In this document: one piece after another, positions 33,463-42,773 of the stretch | Layout of the letters: every line of letters begins with the position of its first letter | Numbering within the stretch: position 1 is the first letter of the stretch | Source: JADLAT01 sp964348795 | GTDB taxonomy: Bacteria; Pseudomonadota; Alphaproteobacteria; Micavibrionales; Micavibrionaceae | DNA length: 61,722 bases | Reading direction: 5' to 3' | Assembly: GCA_964348795.1 (NCBI GenBank) | Contig: CAYGDY010000014.1 | Span: 1 to 61,722, forward strand | Program-made: the position numbers and the translations under genes | Notes under the pieces: model-generated | Told to the model about the DNA's origin: nothing | The model's input: only the letters and a program-made list of their open reading frames with translations | Databases searched by the model: none

Positions 33463-34683
33463 CTAAGGGATAGCGGGAGCTCCACCCTCGCCGGACTTTT
33501 CGTGGGCTTTCATCAAATCCTCAAACGGTTTTTTCTGGGAATTCAGGCCATTGATAATACTTCTGTAATGCTCCCGATTTTTGGACCATGCAAAATAATC
33601 ATAGTCCCGTGAAGGTGTTAACAAGGATACAAAAAAATAATATTCCTTGAAGGAGACAGCCGTTACCCAAAATTCGTAATCAATCAGCTTGTCAATCACA
33701 TTGGTGGCACTGTAGACCTCCGTTTGCGCAAAATCAAAATTCGGATTGAGAATAAAGTCGTCAGGCTTTTCTATGATATCTCCCAGTGCCATCCCGTTGG
33801 TCTGGGAATCCAGTTTGTATTGGCCCCACGCCTCCTCGTATGATTTTGTATTGATCGTAGCGCTCATCTCGATATCCACGCGACCATCAAGCTTTCTCTG
33901 ATTGTTCTCCAGAATAATTCCATAATTAAAAAGAGCCACTTTCATCCTGACGACAGACGTTTCGGACATCGGTTTCAAACTCCATGCATAAGGATAGGAT
34001 AATTCCGCGATATCCAGAAAATCAAACGTCAAAACCTTTTCCTTGTAGATGGCACGCTCCGCCTTTAACGTAACAGACTTGATCACCTGTGCCTGCATGC
34101 TTTTTTCATCTTCCCAATACGCCGCAGGCACCCAGTAGGACACAAGCAAAAGATTGTTACCGTTGAGGATCACAACCGTACGGACATTGTAAGTCTCCGA
34201 ATTCTTGACGTAAATATACAATGCCTCGGCTTTTTTATTATTGTAAAATTTTGTCCCCAGCACCCCGTAGCCATTTTCCAGCATATGGCGAATCAACCAT
34301 TCCTGTGCTGTCATATTGTAGTCCAGCGCCCCTGTTTTGACTTCGATCCACGACTTTGAGCCATTTTCGTTATAGGGTCCATTCAGGACAGATGTTTCCT
34401 GCATGATTTTTTTTTCATTATTACTTCCGCCCATATTGACGGCCTTATCGACAGTCCATCCCTTTAAATAACGCATCTCGTATTGTAAGGTTTTATCGCC
34501 CACGGGAACGGCCTCCATAAGCGCTGTCTTGGCAAGAAACTCAGATTCCGGCAAAGGCGTAATAGCAGGCAGGGGTTTTTCAAATTGCCCCAGAATTTTC
34601 TGCGCCTGCACAGGAGCCGCACACATAACCGAGACAAAAACAGAACATATAATTCCAAAAAGATGTAAGGATCTCATAGACAC
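33463..34683 (-). CDS. Secreted protein of unknown function, possibly two PsbP-like modules
   Basis: This 406-residue protein has a signal peptide (hydrophobic core IICSVFVSVMCAAPVQA, cleavage after AQA). The mature part seems to hold two related halves: residues about 55-200 and 220-395. Each starts with a Trp-containing turn (YLKGWTVDKA; SYPYAWSLKP), runs through beta-rich sequence and ends with a hydrophobic strand and helix (LLLVSYWVPAAYWED; YYFFVSLLTPSRDYD). This recalls the PsbP/DUF1795 fold, but that is by eye. The GTG at 34683 has better ribosome-site spacing (GAGAGG) than the ATG at 34677. It is more AT-rich than parE beside it. Confidence 0.7.
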   Translation of the reverse strand: MSMRSLHLFGIICSVFVSVMCAAPVQAQKILGQFEKPLPAITPLPESEFLAKTALMEAVPVGDKTLQYEMRYLKGWTVDKAVNMGGSNNEKKIMQETSVLNGPYNENGSKSWIEVKTGALDYNMTAQEWLIRHMLENGYGVLGTKFYNNKKAEALYIYVKNSETYNVRTVVILNGNNLLLVSYWVPAAYWEDEKSMQAQVIKSVTLKAERAIYKEKVLTFDFLDIAELSYPYAWSLKPMSETSVVRMKVALFNYGIILENNQRKLDGRVDIEMSATINTKSYEEAWGQYKLDSQTNGMALGDIIEKPDDFILNPNFDFAQTEVYSATNVIDKLIDYEFWVTAVSFKEYYFFVSLLTPSRDYDYFAWSKNREHYRSIINGLNSQKKPFEDLMKAHEKSGEGGAPAIP

Positions 34684-34765
34684 CGCGCAAAGCCTCTCTT
34701 ATAACTGTACAAAGTGAACGCCCAACGTATAGTATACATCACCACCGCAACATTGGCGAGAATCC

Positions 34766-36778
34766 ATGTCTGATTTATTTAATTCTGGCGCGGCCAGAAA
34801 AGAAACCCATTATAACGCGGCCTCCATTGAAGTGCTGGAGGGGCTGGAGCCTGTACGCAAACGGCCTGGCATGTATATCGGCGGGACAGACGACCGCGCC
34901 CTGCACCATCTGGCCGGAGAAATTCTGGACAACGCCATGGACGAAGCCGTAGCGGGTCATGCCGACTGGATAGAAATCGCGCTGGAAGCCGATTACTCCC
35001 TGAACATTCGAGATAATGGCAGGGGAATTCCTGTGGACGAACACCCGAAATACCCGGGGAAATCCGCACTGGAAATCATTATGACCACCTTGCACTCCGG
35101 CGGAAAATTCAGCGGGAAAGCCTACCAGACCTCTGGCGGTTTGCACGGTGTGGGCATTTCCGTTGTCAATGCCCTGTCCGACTGGATGTGGGTCGAAGTG
35201 GCACGGGATAAAAAACTTTATCGCCAGACTTTCTCGCGGGGACACGCCGTTTCAAAACTGGAAAGCCTCGGCGCGGTCAGCAACCGGCGCGGCACCAGCG
35301 TATGCTTTCACCCCGACCCCGACATCTTCGGGGCCAAAGCCCGCTTCAAGCCCAGCTGGCTGTACCAGATGGCGCGCTCCAAGGCATATTTATATTCCGG
35401 TGTTGAAATTCGCTGGAAATGCAACCCCGCGCTCCTGCCGCCTGACAGTAAAGTCCAGCCCGAAGATGTCTTTCATTTCCCGAATGGCCTGATGGATTTC
35501 CTTGATGCCGCCCTTCAAGGGCGGGAAACCATTATTCCCACACCTTTCGCCGGCAAAACGGACCTGCCCGATGGTGAAGGACGCCTGGAATACGCCATCA
35601 CGTGGCCAGCCCACGGCGAGGGGTTTTCTCACACCTATTGCAACACCATCCCGACCCCGATGGGCGGCACCCATGAAACAGGCCTGCGTACCGCTCTGGC
35701 ACGGGGTTTGCGTGCCTACGGAGAAATGGCCGGAAACAAAAAAGCGGGAATTATTACCGCCGATGATATCATGAGCGAAGCCGCCATCCTGCTCTCGGTG
35801 TTTATCAGGGACCCCCAGTTTCAGGGGCAAACCAAGGAAAAACTCGCCAGCCCACCCGTTGCCAAATGGGTAGACACGGCGATCAAGGATCATTTTGACC
35901 TGTGGTTGTCAAAGGACCCCGCATCCTCTGCCAAACTGCTCGAATCCCTCATCGACAAAGCCGAAGAGCGCCAGCGCAGACGAAGCGACCGCGAACAAAG
36001 CCGGAAAACGGCGACACAAAAACTCCGCTTGCCTGGAAAACTGGCCGATTGTTCCCGTACAGATTCCATCGACACCGAGCTTTTTATTGTCGAGGGCGAC
36101 AGCGCGGGGGGATCAGCCAAACAAGGCCGGAACCGCGAAACACAAGCGATTCTCCCTTTGCGCGGAAAAATTCTTAATGTCGTGAGCGCCACAGCCGATA
36201 AAATCCGCGCCAATCAGGAAATTCAGGATCTGGCGCTGGCACTCGGCTGTGGGTATGGCAAAAACTTCGATCTGAACAAACTGCGCTATGAACGCATTAT
36301 CATCATGACAGATGCCGATGTGGACGGCGCCCATATCGCCGCGCTCCTCATCACCTTTTTCTATGACCAGATGCGCCCTCTGATCGAGGAAGGGCATCTC
36401 TACCTCGCCCAGCCTCCCCTCTACCGCCTTGTGAGTGGAAATTTGAGCGCTTATGCAAAGGACGATGCCCATAAGGAGCAACTCCTGAGCACCCAGTTCA
36501 AGGGCAAATCCAAAATCGAAATCAGCCGCTTCAAAGGTCTGGGCGAAATGCCTGCCAAACAGCTCAAGGATACCACGATGGATCCGAACCTGCGCACCTT
36601 GTTGCGGGTCACGCTTCCGGAAAAACTCCTGACCAGCGAAGATGAAAACCCCATGGAAACAGGCGCCCTGCTAACAGACATTGATGATCTGGTCGAGCGC
36701 CTGATGGGCCGCAACGCCGAGCCCCGTTTCCAGTTCATTCAGGACAATGCCGCCTTCGCGGGGGATATCGACGTTTAA
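34766..36778 (+). CDS. parE: DNA topoisomerase IV subunit B
   Basis: This 670-residue type IIA topoisomerase ATPase subunit has the GHKL site EILDNAMDEA (E52, N56), DNGRGIPVDEH and GGLHGVGISVVNALS, then the TOPRIM domain with LFIVEGDSAGGSAKQGR and IMTDADVDGAHIAALL. It is ParE and not GyrB because it has ELFIVEGDSAGGSAKQ followed by ATADKIRANQEIQDLALALG and KGLGEMPAKQLKDTTMDP, and lacks the GyrB insertion. It decatenates daughter chromosomes. It is divergent from the secreted-protein gene; parC is not in the window. Confidence 0.94.
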   Translation: MSDLFNSGAARKETHYNAASIEVLEGLEPVRKRPGMYIGGTDDRALHHLAGEILDNAMDEAVAGHADWIEIALEADYSLNIRDNGRGIPVDEHPKYPGKSALEIIMTTLHSGGKFSGKAYQTSGGLHGVGISVVNALSDWMWVEVARDKKLYRQTFSRGHAVSKLESLGAVSNRRGTSVCFHPDPDIFGAKARFKPSWLYQMARSKAYLYSGVEIRWKCNPALLPPDSKVQPEDVFHFPNGLMDFLDAALQGRETIIPTPFAGKTDLPDGEGRLEYAITWPAHGEGFSHTYCNTIPTPMGGTHETGLRTALARGLRAYGEMAGNKKAGIITADDIMSEAAILLSVFIRDPQFQGQTKEKLASPPVAKWVDTAIKDHFDLWLSKDPASSAKLLESLIDKAEERQRRRSDREQSRKTATQKLRLPGKLADCSRTDSIDTELFIVEGDSAGGSAKQGRNRETQAILPLRGKILNVVSATADKIRANQEIQDLALALGCGYGKNFDLNKLRYERIIIMTDADVDGAHIAALLITFFYDQMRPLIEEGHLYLAQPPLYRLVSGNLSAYAKDDAHKEQLLSTQFKGKSKIEISRFKGLGEMPAKQLKDTTMDPNLRTLLRVTLPEKLLTSEDENPMETGALLTDIDDLVERLMGRNAEPRFQFIQDNAAFAGDIDV

Positions 36779-36807
36779 AGTGAGAAAGGCGCCTCTTCAA
36801 AGGTACA

Positions 36808-38064
36808 ATGCGCAAAGTCTTCTTCCTCTTTGTCCTCTTCCTGCTCGGCTTGTACGGATATATTGCGCGCCCTTTTACTCCCGCGCCGGAAGACGCGATC
36901 AAAGCGCTCTTCGCACAGGCCGGTTTTGAAACGCTCAAACTTCCACCGCCCGAGACCCATTTCGACAGGATCGAATATCACGATATCACACTGGACCCTG
37001 ATGCCTTCAGTAGCATCAAGACACTCCGCCTCCACAAAACATGGACTGGCGCGCTCACAAGCGTGGACATCGAAGACCTGAACCTGACGGGAGAACTCGA
37101 ACCCGACTTCACAGCACATATCGCAGGTCGCAAAAACAAGACCCTCTCCACAACATTTTTCACGCATCTCCCTCGTGTACCACTCCAGATCCGCAATGCA
37201 AAAATCGCCCTCCTGAGCGAGACGCAAGGCGGATTGACGCTCGAATTTTCTCTTCAACTGCGCCCGCAAGGCCTCGACACCGCTATAGAAGCCAGCCTCA
37301 AAGGGGCCCAGAAACAGCTGAGTTACGAGGGGCATATGAACGGCCTGATTACGGCACTGGGGAACTGGGAACTGCAAATGGAAATCGCTCAAGCAAAATT
37401 CGCGCTCGGCGCTCTGAAAGCCACCCGCATCAGCGGCACACTGGACATCACGGGGGAGCAGTTTGAAACCCCGCACCTCGTGGCGGATCTGGAAGCTGGC
37501 GGCCTCAATGTTTTTGAACTGCCTTTTCAAAATGCCTCTTTGACCCTCGATGGCTCCCCCTTTGATACAGGCCTGATTTTGGGAAGCAAGGCCACAGGTT
37601 ACGAAGACATAGAATTCAGTCTGACCCTCGAAAGCCTTCAAAAATCAGATCATTACGCAGGGGCACTTCATGCTGAACGCATTGATGATCTCCAGCAGTA
37701 TCTCTTGGCACAGAAGCTTTTTCCTTTTGTGTCGATCAATCAGACCTCTGCGCAAAAAGAAAATCCACTCACCTTGGCCTTCGAGGGGGATCAAACAACT
37801 CTGCGTTTTTCCATTCAAAAAACGCCCCCCCATCCGGTGCAATCCTTTATATTGCGGGCCGATAAAAATCACTCCCTCGCAGACATTCTATCGGGAAGCC
37901 GCTTTACGATGAAGCACTATCAGACCTCACACCCCGAACAGGTCCCTCTGGCACTCCAAATGGATTTTTCCAAGAACATTCTTCTGAGAGTTCCTGAGCG
38001 CAAAGCCCTGATTCTGGACCTTACAAACCCAAGCCTGTTGCTGGAAACACAAATACCAGAGTAA
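36808..38064 (+). CDS. Membrane-anchored periplasmic protein of unknown function
   Basis: This 418-residue protein has one N-terminal hydrophobic helix (about 3-19) acting as anchor or uncleaved signal, then a long beta-rich region with repeated patterns such as RIEYHDITLDPD, VDIEDLNLTGEL and ATRISGTLDITGEQ. Alternating strands of this kind occur in AsmA/YdbH-like proteins that span from inner membrane toward the envelope; that assignment is only a suggestion. It starts 29 nt after parE and is probably co-transcribed with it. Confidence 0.65.
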   Translation: MRKVFFLFVLFLLGLYGYIARPFTPAPEDAIKALFAQAGFETLKLPPPETHFDRIEYHDITLDPDAFSSIKTLRLHKTWTGALTSVDIEDLNLTGELEPDFTAHIAGRKNKTLSTTFFTHLPRVPLQIRNAKIALLSETQGGLTLEFSLQLRPQGLDTAIEASLKGAQKQLSYEGHMNGLITALGNWELQMEIAQAKFALGALKATRISGTLDITGEQFETPHLVADLEAGGLNVFELPFQNASLTLDGSPFDTGLILGSKATGYEDIEFSLTLESLQKSDHYAGALHAERIDDLQQYLLAQKLFPFVSINQTSAQKENPLTLAFEGDQTTLRFSIQKTPPHPVQSFILRADKNHSLADILSGSRFTMKHYQTSHPEQVPLALQMDFSKNILLRVPERKALILDLTNPSLLLETQIPE

Positions 38065-38075
38065 AAAAGCCCCTT

Positions 38076-38795
38076 TCAGGGATAGTCGCAACTATCAAAC
38101 GTCACCTTCGCAAAAGAGCGGGCACCCTCCCCGATTGTCAGCCGGTATTCGCGGTTTTCTACAACCACGGAATGATTCATCGGGAACATGCCTGTCTTTT
38201 TTTCCTTGATCCCCTCCGGTGTAGTAAATTCCACATCCACCGCCTTTGTCGGATCGTACCAGGCTTCCGCATGCCCCGAGGCATTCATGGCCGAGATCCC
38301 GTGGGCCGTGATAATCAAAGCCCCTTCCGCAATACTGATCTGGCTGTCCGGACCTTCATAAGCGGGGGTGGACACCACAAAGCGTTTTGTTTCCGGCTCT
38401 GTGCAATTGCGTGGTGGACGGGCAGAACGGATCAAAAAGGAAAGCCGTTCAGGATCACGCCCTTCATCAAGTTGCTGTTTCAGCATGGTCACGAGGTCCC
38501 GCAAAGGCCCTTCTGGCAAAACCTCCTTGTATGTCTGTTGAAGTTGCTGATAGCGCGCCTGCGCGGTTTGCGTCTCTGCCCTGAGCTCCGTCACGGTGCT
38601 CTGAAGCGTATCACGCTCGACCGTGACCTCCTGCAAGCGGGATTCCAGCGCCCTGTTGTTGTGATGCGCGGCCTGCCCCCCAATCCAAAACCCCAGACCA
38701 AACGATACAATCAAAATGATAAAAACAAACAGGAATGCGGCAAAACGCTCGTTGTTTCTGCGCCGATAGCGGTTTTGAATGTTGTATGATGACAT
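38076..38795 (-). CDS. Bitopic membrane protein with coiled coil, unknown function
   Basis: This 239-residue protein has a basic N-terminus (NRYRRRNNERF), one membrane helix (about 18-41), then a coiled coil (about 45-92) and a globular periplasmic domain (about 125-239). The domain has two cysteines (in PPRNCTEPE and the terminal DSCDYP) that could form a disulfide. I do not recognise the family. It lies 19 nt after lptD on the same strand, so it may serve the envelope, but that is context only. Confidence 0.65.
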   Translation of the reverse strand: MSSYNIQNRYRRRNNERFAAFLFVFIILIVSFGLGFWIGGQAAHHNNRALESRLQEVTVERDTLQSTVTELRAETQTAQARYQQLQQTYKEVLPEGPLRDLVTMLKQQLDEGRDPERLSFLIRSARPPRNCTEPETKRFVVSTPAYEGPDSQISIAEGALIITAHGISAMNASGHAEAWYDPTKAVDVEFTTPEGIKEKKTGMFPMNHSVVVENREYRLTIGEGARSFAKVTFDSCDYP

Positions 38796-38814
38796 GACCG
38801 TCCGCCCCCCGATC

Positions 38815-41205
38815 CTATGGCGTTTCTATAGCGGGACGCAAGGATGTTTCCTCGAACTCTCCGAGATTTTTAAGCCCTACACGAAACAAAATTTCCGTAC
38901 TGCTGTCACCCGAGACATCGGATGTAAAATTCTTTTCTCCGGTGAGCGACAAAAACAGACATTGCCCCAGATAATCAACCCCCGCATACGCTTTGCGCAA
39001 GCCTGGTGTTTCACCCAGATCCTGTGTGGCACCAGACCTCACCCGCCAGTCCTTGCGCAGATAAAGCTGGGCATCGGCCTGAACCTGTTCACGTGAATCT
39101 TCGATATCCGTTCCTTCCAGTCCTTTCGCAAACAGATACCGTCCGTTCAGCCTGAAATGGTTCCAGTCTGCCGCCGCATCAATCTCGTGCCGCTGTGAGG
39201 CAAAGGTATCATTGTCAAGTTGCATCCGGTAATCCAGATTATAAATATCCTTATAGCGACCCGAAATCTGGGCCACAAAATCGGAACGCTGTTCATCCAG
39301 ACCAGACCCTCTCGGGAAGGGATTGTCGTCGTTCTGGAGTCTGTAACTTTGCCCCGCGAAGATCTCGCCCGCACTCCCGTCATAGCCAAAAAGCCCTGTC
39401 CGTAGGCCATACGTTACACGGTTTTGATCTTCCAGACGGTCATATCCCGCAAACCGGTTCGGCTCGAATAAATTGCTCGAATCAATCTGCACATCCGTAC
39501 TGTCCTCATTGGGAATTCTGTCATTATTTGAAATATTGGGCGCGGCGGTCAAAGACACCACGGGCTCGATTTTAGCCTGCACCGATTCAAAGTCCCGCAC
39601 CATCGGATAACTGGTCTGAACATCAGCCTGTGGAAAGACACGGACGGCAAAAACCTTTGAACTCCGGCCCGATCCGGCGGGAGCCGTGAGACGATCGGTT
39701 GTCCTGTAGACATCGCCGCGCACACTGGCCTGCGCCGTTGTCAAAAACCCGTAATCCGAAACCAGACGGCGCTTCCATCCCAGAGCACCGCCCACCCGCG
39801 AGATATCCTGCTCATCCCCGTCCCGTTGCAACCCCAGAGCCGAGGCCTCGGCTGTCCATTGCCCCCTGATCACGGGGACAGCCCCGGGTTCTCCCTTGAA
39901 ACTGGCATAGGCCTCGGGCAGGACGTTGGGCTGATCCAAAGGCTCGGCCCTGATCCGTGTATCATGATAGGCCGCAAGGGATACGTTCGCGTAATCACGA
40001 CCTGAAAAATGCTCCGCATAGAGTTTGTTTTTCAAGACATCCTCGTTTGTAAAGTCATACTGACGCATATACTGGTCATCCGAGGTCCATTTCACATTCA
40101 GGCCGGAGCGCCAGGTCTCGCTCATATCCCACAGCGCATCGGCAAATACATGCCCGCGCACTTCATCCTCTTCGCGTACCGCAAGCCCCGCTGTGCTGTC
40201 CGTTCTCGAAGAAGAGGTGATCCCGCCAGACGTTTTTAAAGAAGCATTCTCCCAGCGTTTGCGATACTCAAGCGTACCCAGAGGATCTTCTTCCGTCATA
40301 GCCATCAAACCAGCCGTGGCATCCTGATCCGGCGCCAACGCATAGTAATAGCGCCCTTGCACAAACGTCCCGAGCGCACTCTTGTAGCCAGCAGACGGGG
40401 CCAGAAAGCCGCTTTTTTGTTTTACAGTCCCGTCCGAGTGCGAAAAATAGGGCATATAAGCCACCGGAACGCCCTTGACCTCGAACCGCGCATGTTTGTA
40501 CGTCACACGATGCGCCACAGAATCATGGGACACTTCCGAAGCGCGCATAGCCCACAAAGGGGCGCGTTCAGGATCAGCCTTGCAGGGTTCGCAGGGGGTG
40601 TACACGGCATCATGCATGGTTGTTTTCGTGCCCCCTTCCCGTTCTCCGCTTCCTGCCTTGAAGCGCGAACCATCGGCCATCGTGGTCCGGAGATTTTTGA
40701 CCCTCCCGCTCTGCAAGCGATTCTGATAGGTGACCTCGTCAGACAGATGGATCGTCCCATCTTCTTCGTTCAAGACCACATACCCTTTTGCGTGCACCAC
40801 ATCTGAATCCAGATTGTAATCCACCGTATCGGCACGCAAAATCCGTCCGGACTGCTCCATCATGACATCCCCGTTAGCCGCGATCGTGCGGGAGGCTTCA
40901 TCATGTTGCATCTGGTCCGCTATTAAATCCACGGGTGCCTCTTCGGACTCTGCAGGCGGCAATGGAGCGGGATTTTGCGGCACAGGCGGCATAGCCGTGA
41001 GGGATGCGGTTGTAAGCAGGCGGTCATCGACATACACCGAAGGGGCCGTTTCCGGAAAGGCCGCCGCCCAGCGATGCGAAAAGTCTTCTGCCTTTTGAGT
41101 GGCTGGTAAAACAGGCACGGGATCAAACCCCGTCAAAATCTGGGCCTGCACCGAAAAGGGAGCGAGACAAAAGACAAGAATTACAATCCGGCGCACAAGA
41201 GACAT
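38815..41205 (-). CDS. lptD: LPS-assembly protein LptD
   Basis: This 796-residue outer-membrane protein has a signal peptide (VRRIVILVFCLAPFSVQAQ), an N-terminal OstA/LptA-like jellyroll domain (about 95-230) with DLIADQMQHDEASRTIAANG and VDYNLDSDVVHAKGYVVL, then a C-terminal beta-barrel rich in alternating strands (YGLRTGLFGYD, GEIFAGQSYRLQ). It inserts lipopolysaccharide in the outer leaflet. Cysteines are few compared with E. coli LptD (CEPCKADPE near residue 205), so disulfide control probably differs. The ATG at 41205 follows an in-frame TTG that is not needed. Confidence 0.92.
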   Translation of the reverse strand: MSLVRRIVILVFCLAPFSVQAQILTGFDPVPVLPATQKAEDFSHRWAAAFPETAPSVYVDDRLLTTASLTAMPPVPQNPAPLPPAESEEAPVDLIADQMQHDEASRTIAANGDVMMEQSGRILRADTVDYNLDSDVVHAKGYVVLNEEDGTIHLSDEVTYQNRLQSGRVKNLRTTMADGSRFKAGSGEREGGTKTTMHDAVYTPCEPCKADPERAPLWAMRASEVSHDSVAHRVTYKHARFEVKGVPVAYMPYFSHSDGTVKQKSGFLAPSAGYKSALGTFVQGRYYYALAPDQDATAGLMAMTEEDPLGTLEYRKRWENASLKTSGGITSSSRTDSTAGLAVREEDEVRGHVFADALWDMSETWRSGLNVKWTSDDQYMRQYDFTNEDVLKNKLYAEHFSGRDYANVSLAAYHDTRIRAEPLDQPNVLPEAYASFKGEPGAVPVIRGQWTAEASALGLQRDGDEQDISRVGGALGWKRRLVSDYGFLTTAQASVRGDVYRTTDRLTAPAGSGRSSKVFAVRVFPQADVQTSYPMVRDFESVQAKIEPVVSLTAAPNISNNDRIPNEDSTDVQIDSSNLFEPNRFAGYDRLEDQNRVTYGLRTGLFGYDGSAGEIFAGQSYRLQNDDNPFPRGSGLDEQRSDFVAQISGRYKDIYNLDYRMQLDNDTFASQRHEIDAAADWNHFRLNGRYLFAKGLEGTDIEDSREQVQADAQLYLRKDWRVRSGATQDLGETPGLRKAYAGVDYLGQCLFLSLTGEKNFTSDVSGDSSTEILFRVGLKNLGEFEETSLRPAIETP

Positions 41206-41307
41206 CAAACGGTTTTTTCAATTCCAGACCAGCAGGACAACACAACAAAAAAGCATACGCTTCGTTGACTGGAAGTGTGCCCCTGAAAGGGGTCTGCGGT
41301 CAAGGGA

Positions 41308-42696
41308 CTATCGTTTTCCCGCGCCAAAAAAACCAGGAAGATCTTCTCCAAAGCCCTTGACGGTGACACCATAGTGATCATCGGGCAGGGTCTCTGGCGC
41401 CTTGGTAGGCGTTCTGTCAGGTTTTTGAGGGGTCATACCGCCCCGCTCATCCTGCGTCACCGGCACACGCGCCGTTCTGGGCTCTCTTTTTTCGGCAGGG
41501 TGCTCCGCATTCCGAGAAGAAACAGCGGATGGTCTTGCACGGACCGGCTTTTCTGCCGGAGCGGATATTTTTTCCTGCGCCTGTCCCATGTCATGAACAG
41601 GCACAGAGCGCTTTATCAGCTTTTCAATGGCGGTCAGGCTTTTTTCTTCGTCACGGGTCGCCAGCATCCACGCCCGCCCCGTCAGGCCTGCCCGTCCTGT
41701 CCGTCCAATCCGGTGCACATAATCCTCCGCATGGAACGGCACATCATAATTGAAAACATGGGAAAGCCCCTGCACATCAAGCCCACGGGCCGCCACATCG
41801 CTACAGACCAGCAAAGTGATCTGTCCGGCCTTGAACGCCTCGAAAGTCTCGGTTCTGGCACGTTGTACCATATCCCCGTGCAGTCCCTTGACAGAATACC
41901 CCTTGCCCGACAAAAAGCGAACCAGTTCGTCGATATCCCGCTTGCGGTTGCAAAATACAAACGCATTTTGAACCGCTTCCTCGCGGATCAGGCGCACCAA
42001 TGTGTCTTTCTTGTTTTTCGGTGTCACATGCACCACGAATTGCTCGACATTCACCGCCGTAGAAGCGGGCGGGGTCACGGAAATTTCTTTCGGATTGCTT
42101 TGAAATTTCTGGGTCAGCTTGCGGATCTCGGGTTGCATGGTGGCCGAGAACAAAAGTGTCTGGCGCGTGGGCGACAACAAACTGACAATTTTCTCGATAT
42201 CCGGAATAAAGCCCATATCCAGCATCCGGTCGGCCTCGTCTATCACCAGAATTTTAATGTCATTGAGCAGGATTTTCCCGCGCTCGAATAAATCCAGCAT
42301 GCGCCCTGGCGTGGCAATCAGTACATCCACCCCGCGCTCCAGAAGACGCACCTGCTCCTCCATAGACACACCACCCACCAACAGTGCCTTGGTAAGCTTG
42401 GAATATTTCCCGTAGGTATCGAAATTCTGGGCGACCTGCGCCGCCAGTTCCCGCGTTGGCACCAAAATCAGGGAGCGCGGCATACGGGCCTTGGCCCGTC
42501 CCCCTGCCAAAATCTCAATCATCGGCAGGGTAAAGCTCGCGGTCTTGCCCGTTCCGGTCTGCGCCAGCCCCACAACATCGCGGGCCATCAGCACCACCGG
42601 TATGGCCTGTTCCTGAATCGGGGTCGGGGCCGTATAGCCACAATCCGCAATCGCCTTCAGAAGATTTTCACTGAGTCCCAGTTTTTCAAATGTCAT
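41308..42696 (-). CDS. rhlE: DEAD-box RNA helicase (RhlE-like)
   Basis: This 462-residue protein has all core motifs: Q motif PTPIQEQAIP (25-33), motif I AQTGTGKT (45-52), PTREL (80-84), TPGR (129-132), DEAD (153-156), SAT, and in the second RecA fold ARGLD and HRIGRTGR. After about residue 370 comes a basic, low-complexity tail (EKPVRARPSAVSSRNAEHPA and more) typical of RhlE-type helicases. Likely roles are ribosome assembly and RNA turnover. The gene stands alone between lptD and the divergent gshB. Confidence 0.93.
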   Translation of the reverse strand: MTFEKLGLSENLLKAIADCGYTAPTPIQEQAIPVVLMARDVVGLAQTGTGKTASFTLPMIEILAGGRAKARMPRSLILVPTRELAAQVAQNFDTYGKYSKLTKALLVGGVSMEEQVRLLERGVDVLIATPGRMLDLFERGKILLNDIKILVIDEADRMLDMGFIPDIEKIVSLLSPTRQTLLFSATMQPEIRKLTQKFQSNPKEISVTPPASTAVNVEQFVVHVTPKNKKDTLVRLIREEAVQNAFVFCNRKRDIDELVRFLSGKGYSVKGLHGDMVQRARTETFEAFKAGQITLLVCSDVAARGLDVQGLSHVFNYDVPFHAEDYVHRIGRTGRAGLTGRAWMLATRDEEKSLTAIEKLIKRSVPVHDMGQAQEKISAPAEKPVRARPSAVSSRNAEHPAEKREPRTARVPVTQDERGGMTPQKPDRTPTKAPETLPDDHYGVTVKGFGEDLPGFFGAGKR

Positions 42697-42773
42697 GTAT
42701 TTTTAACTTTTTAATTTATATCCCCCTAGCTATTATACTTTTCTGAAAAAAGCAACAAAAGAGAATGGTTTTC

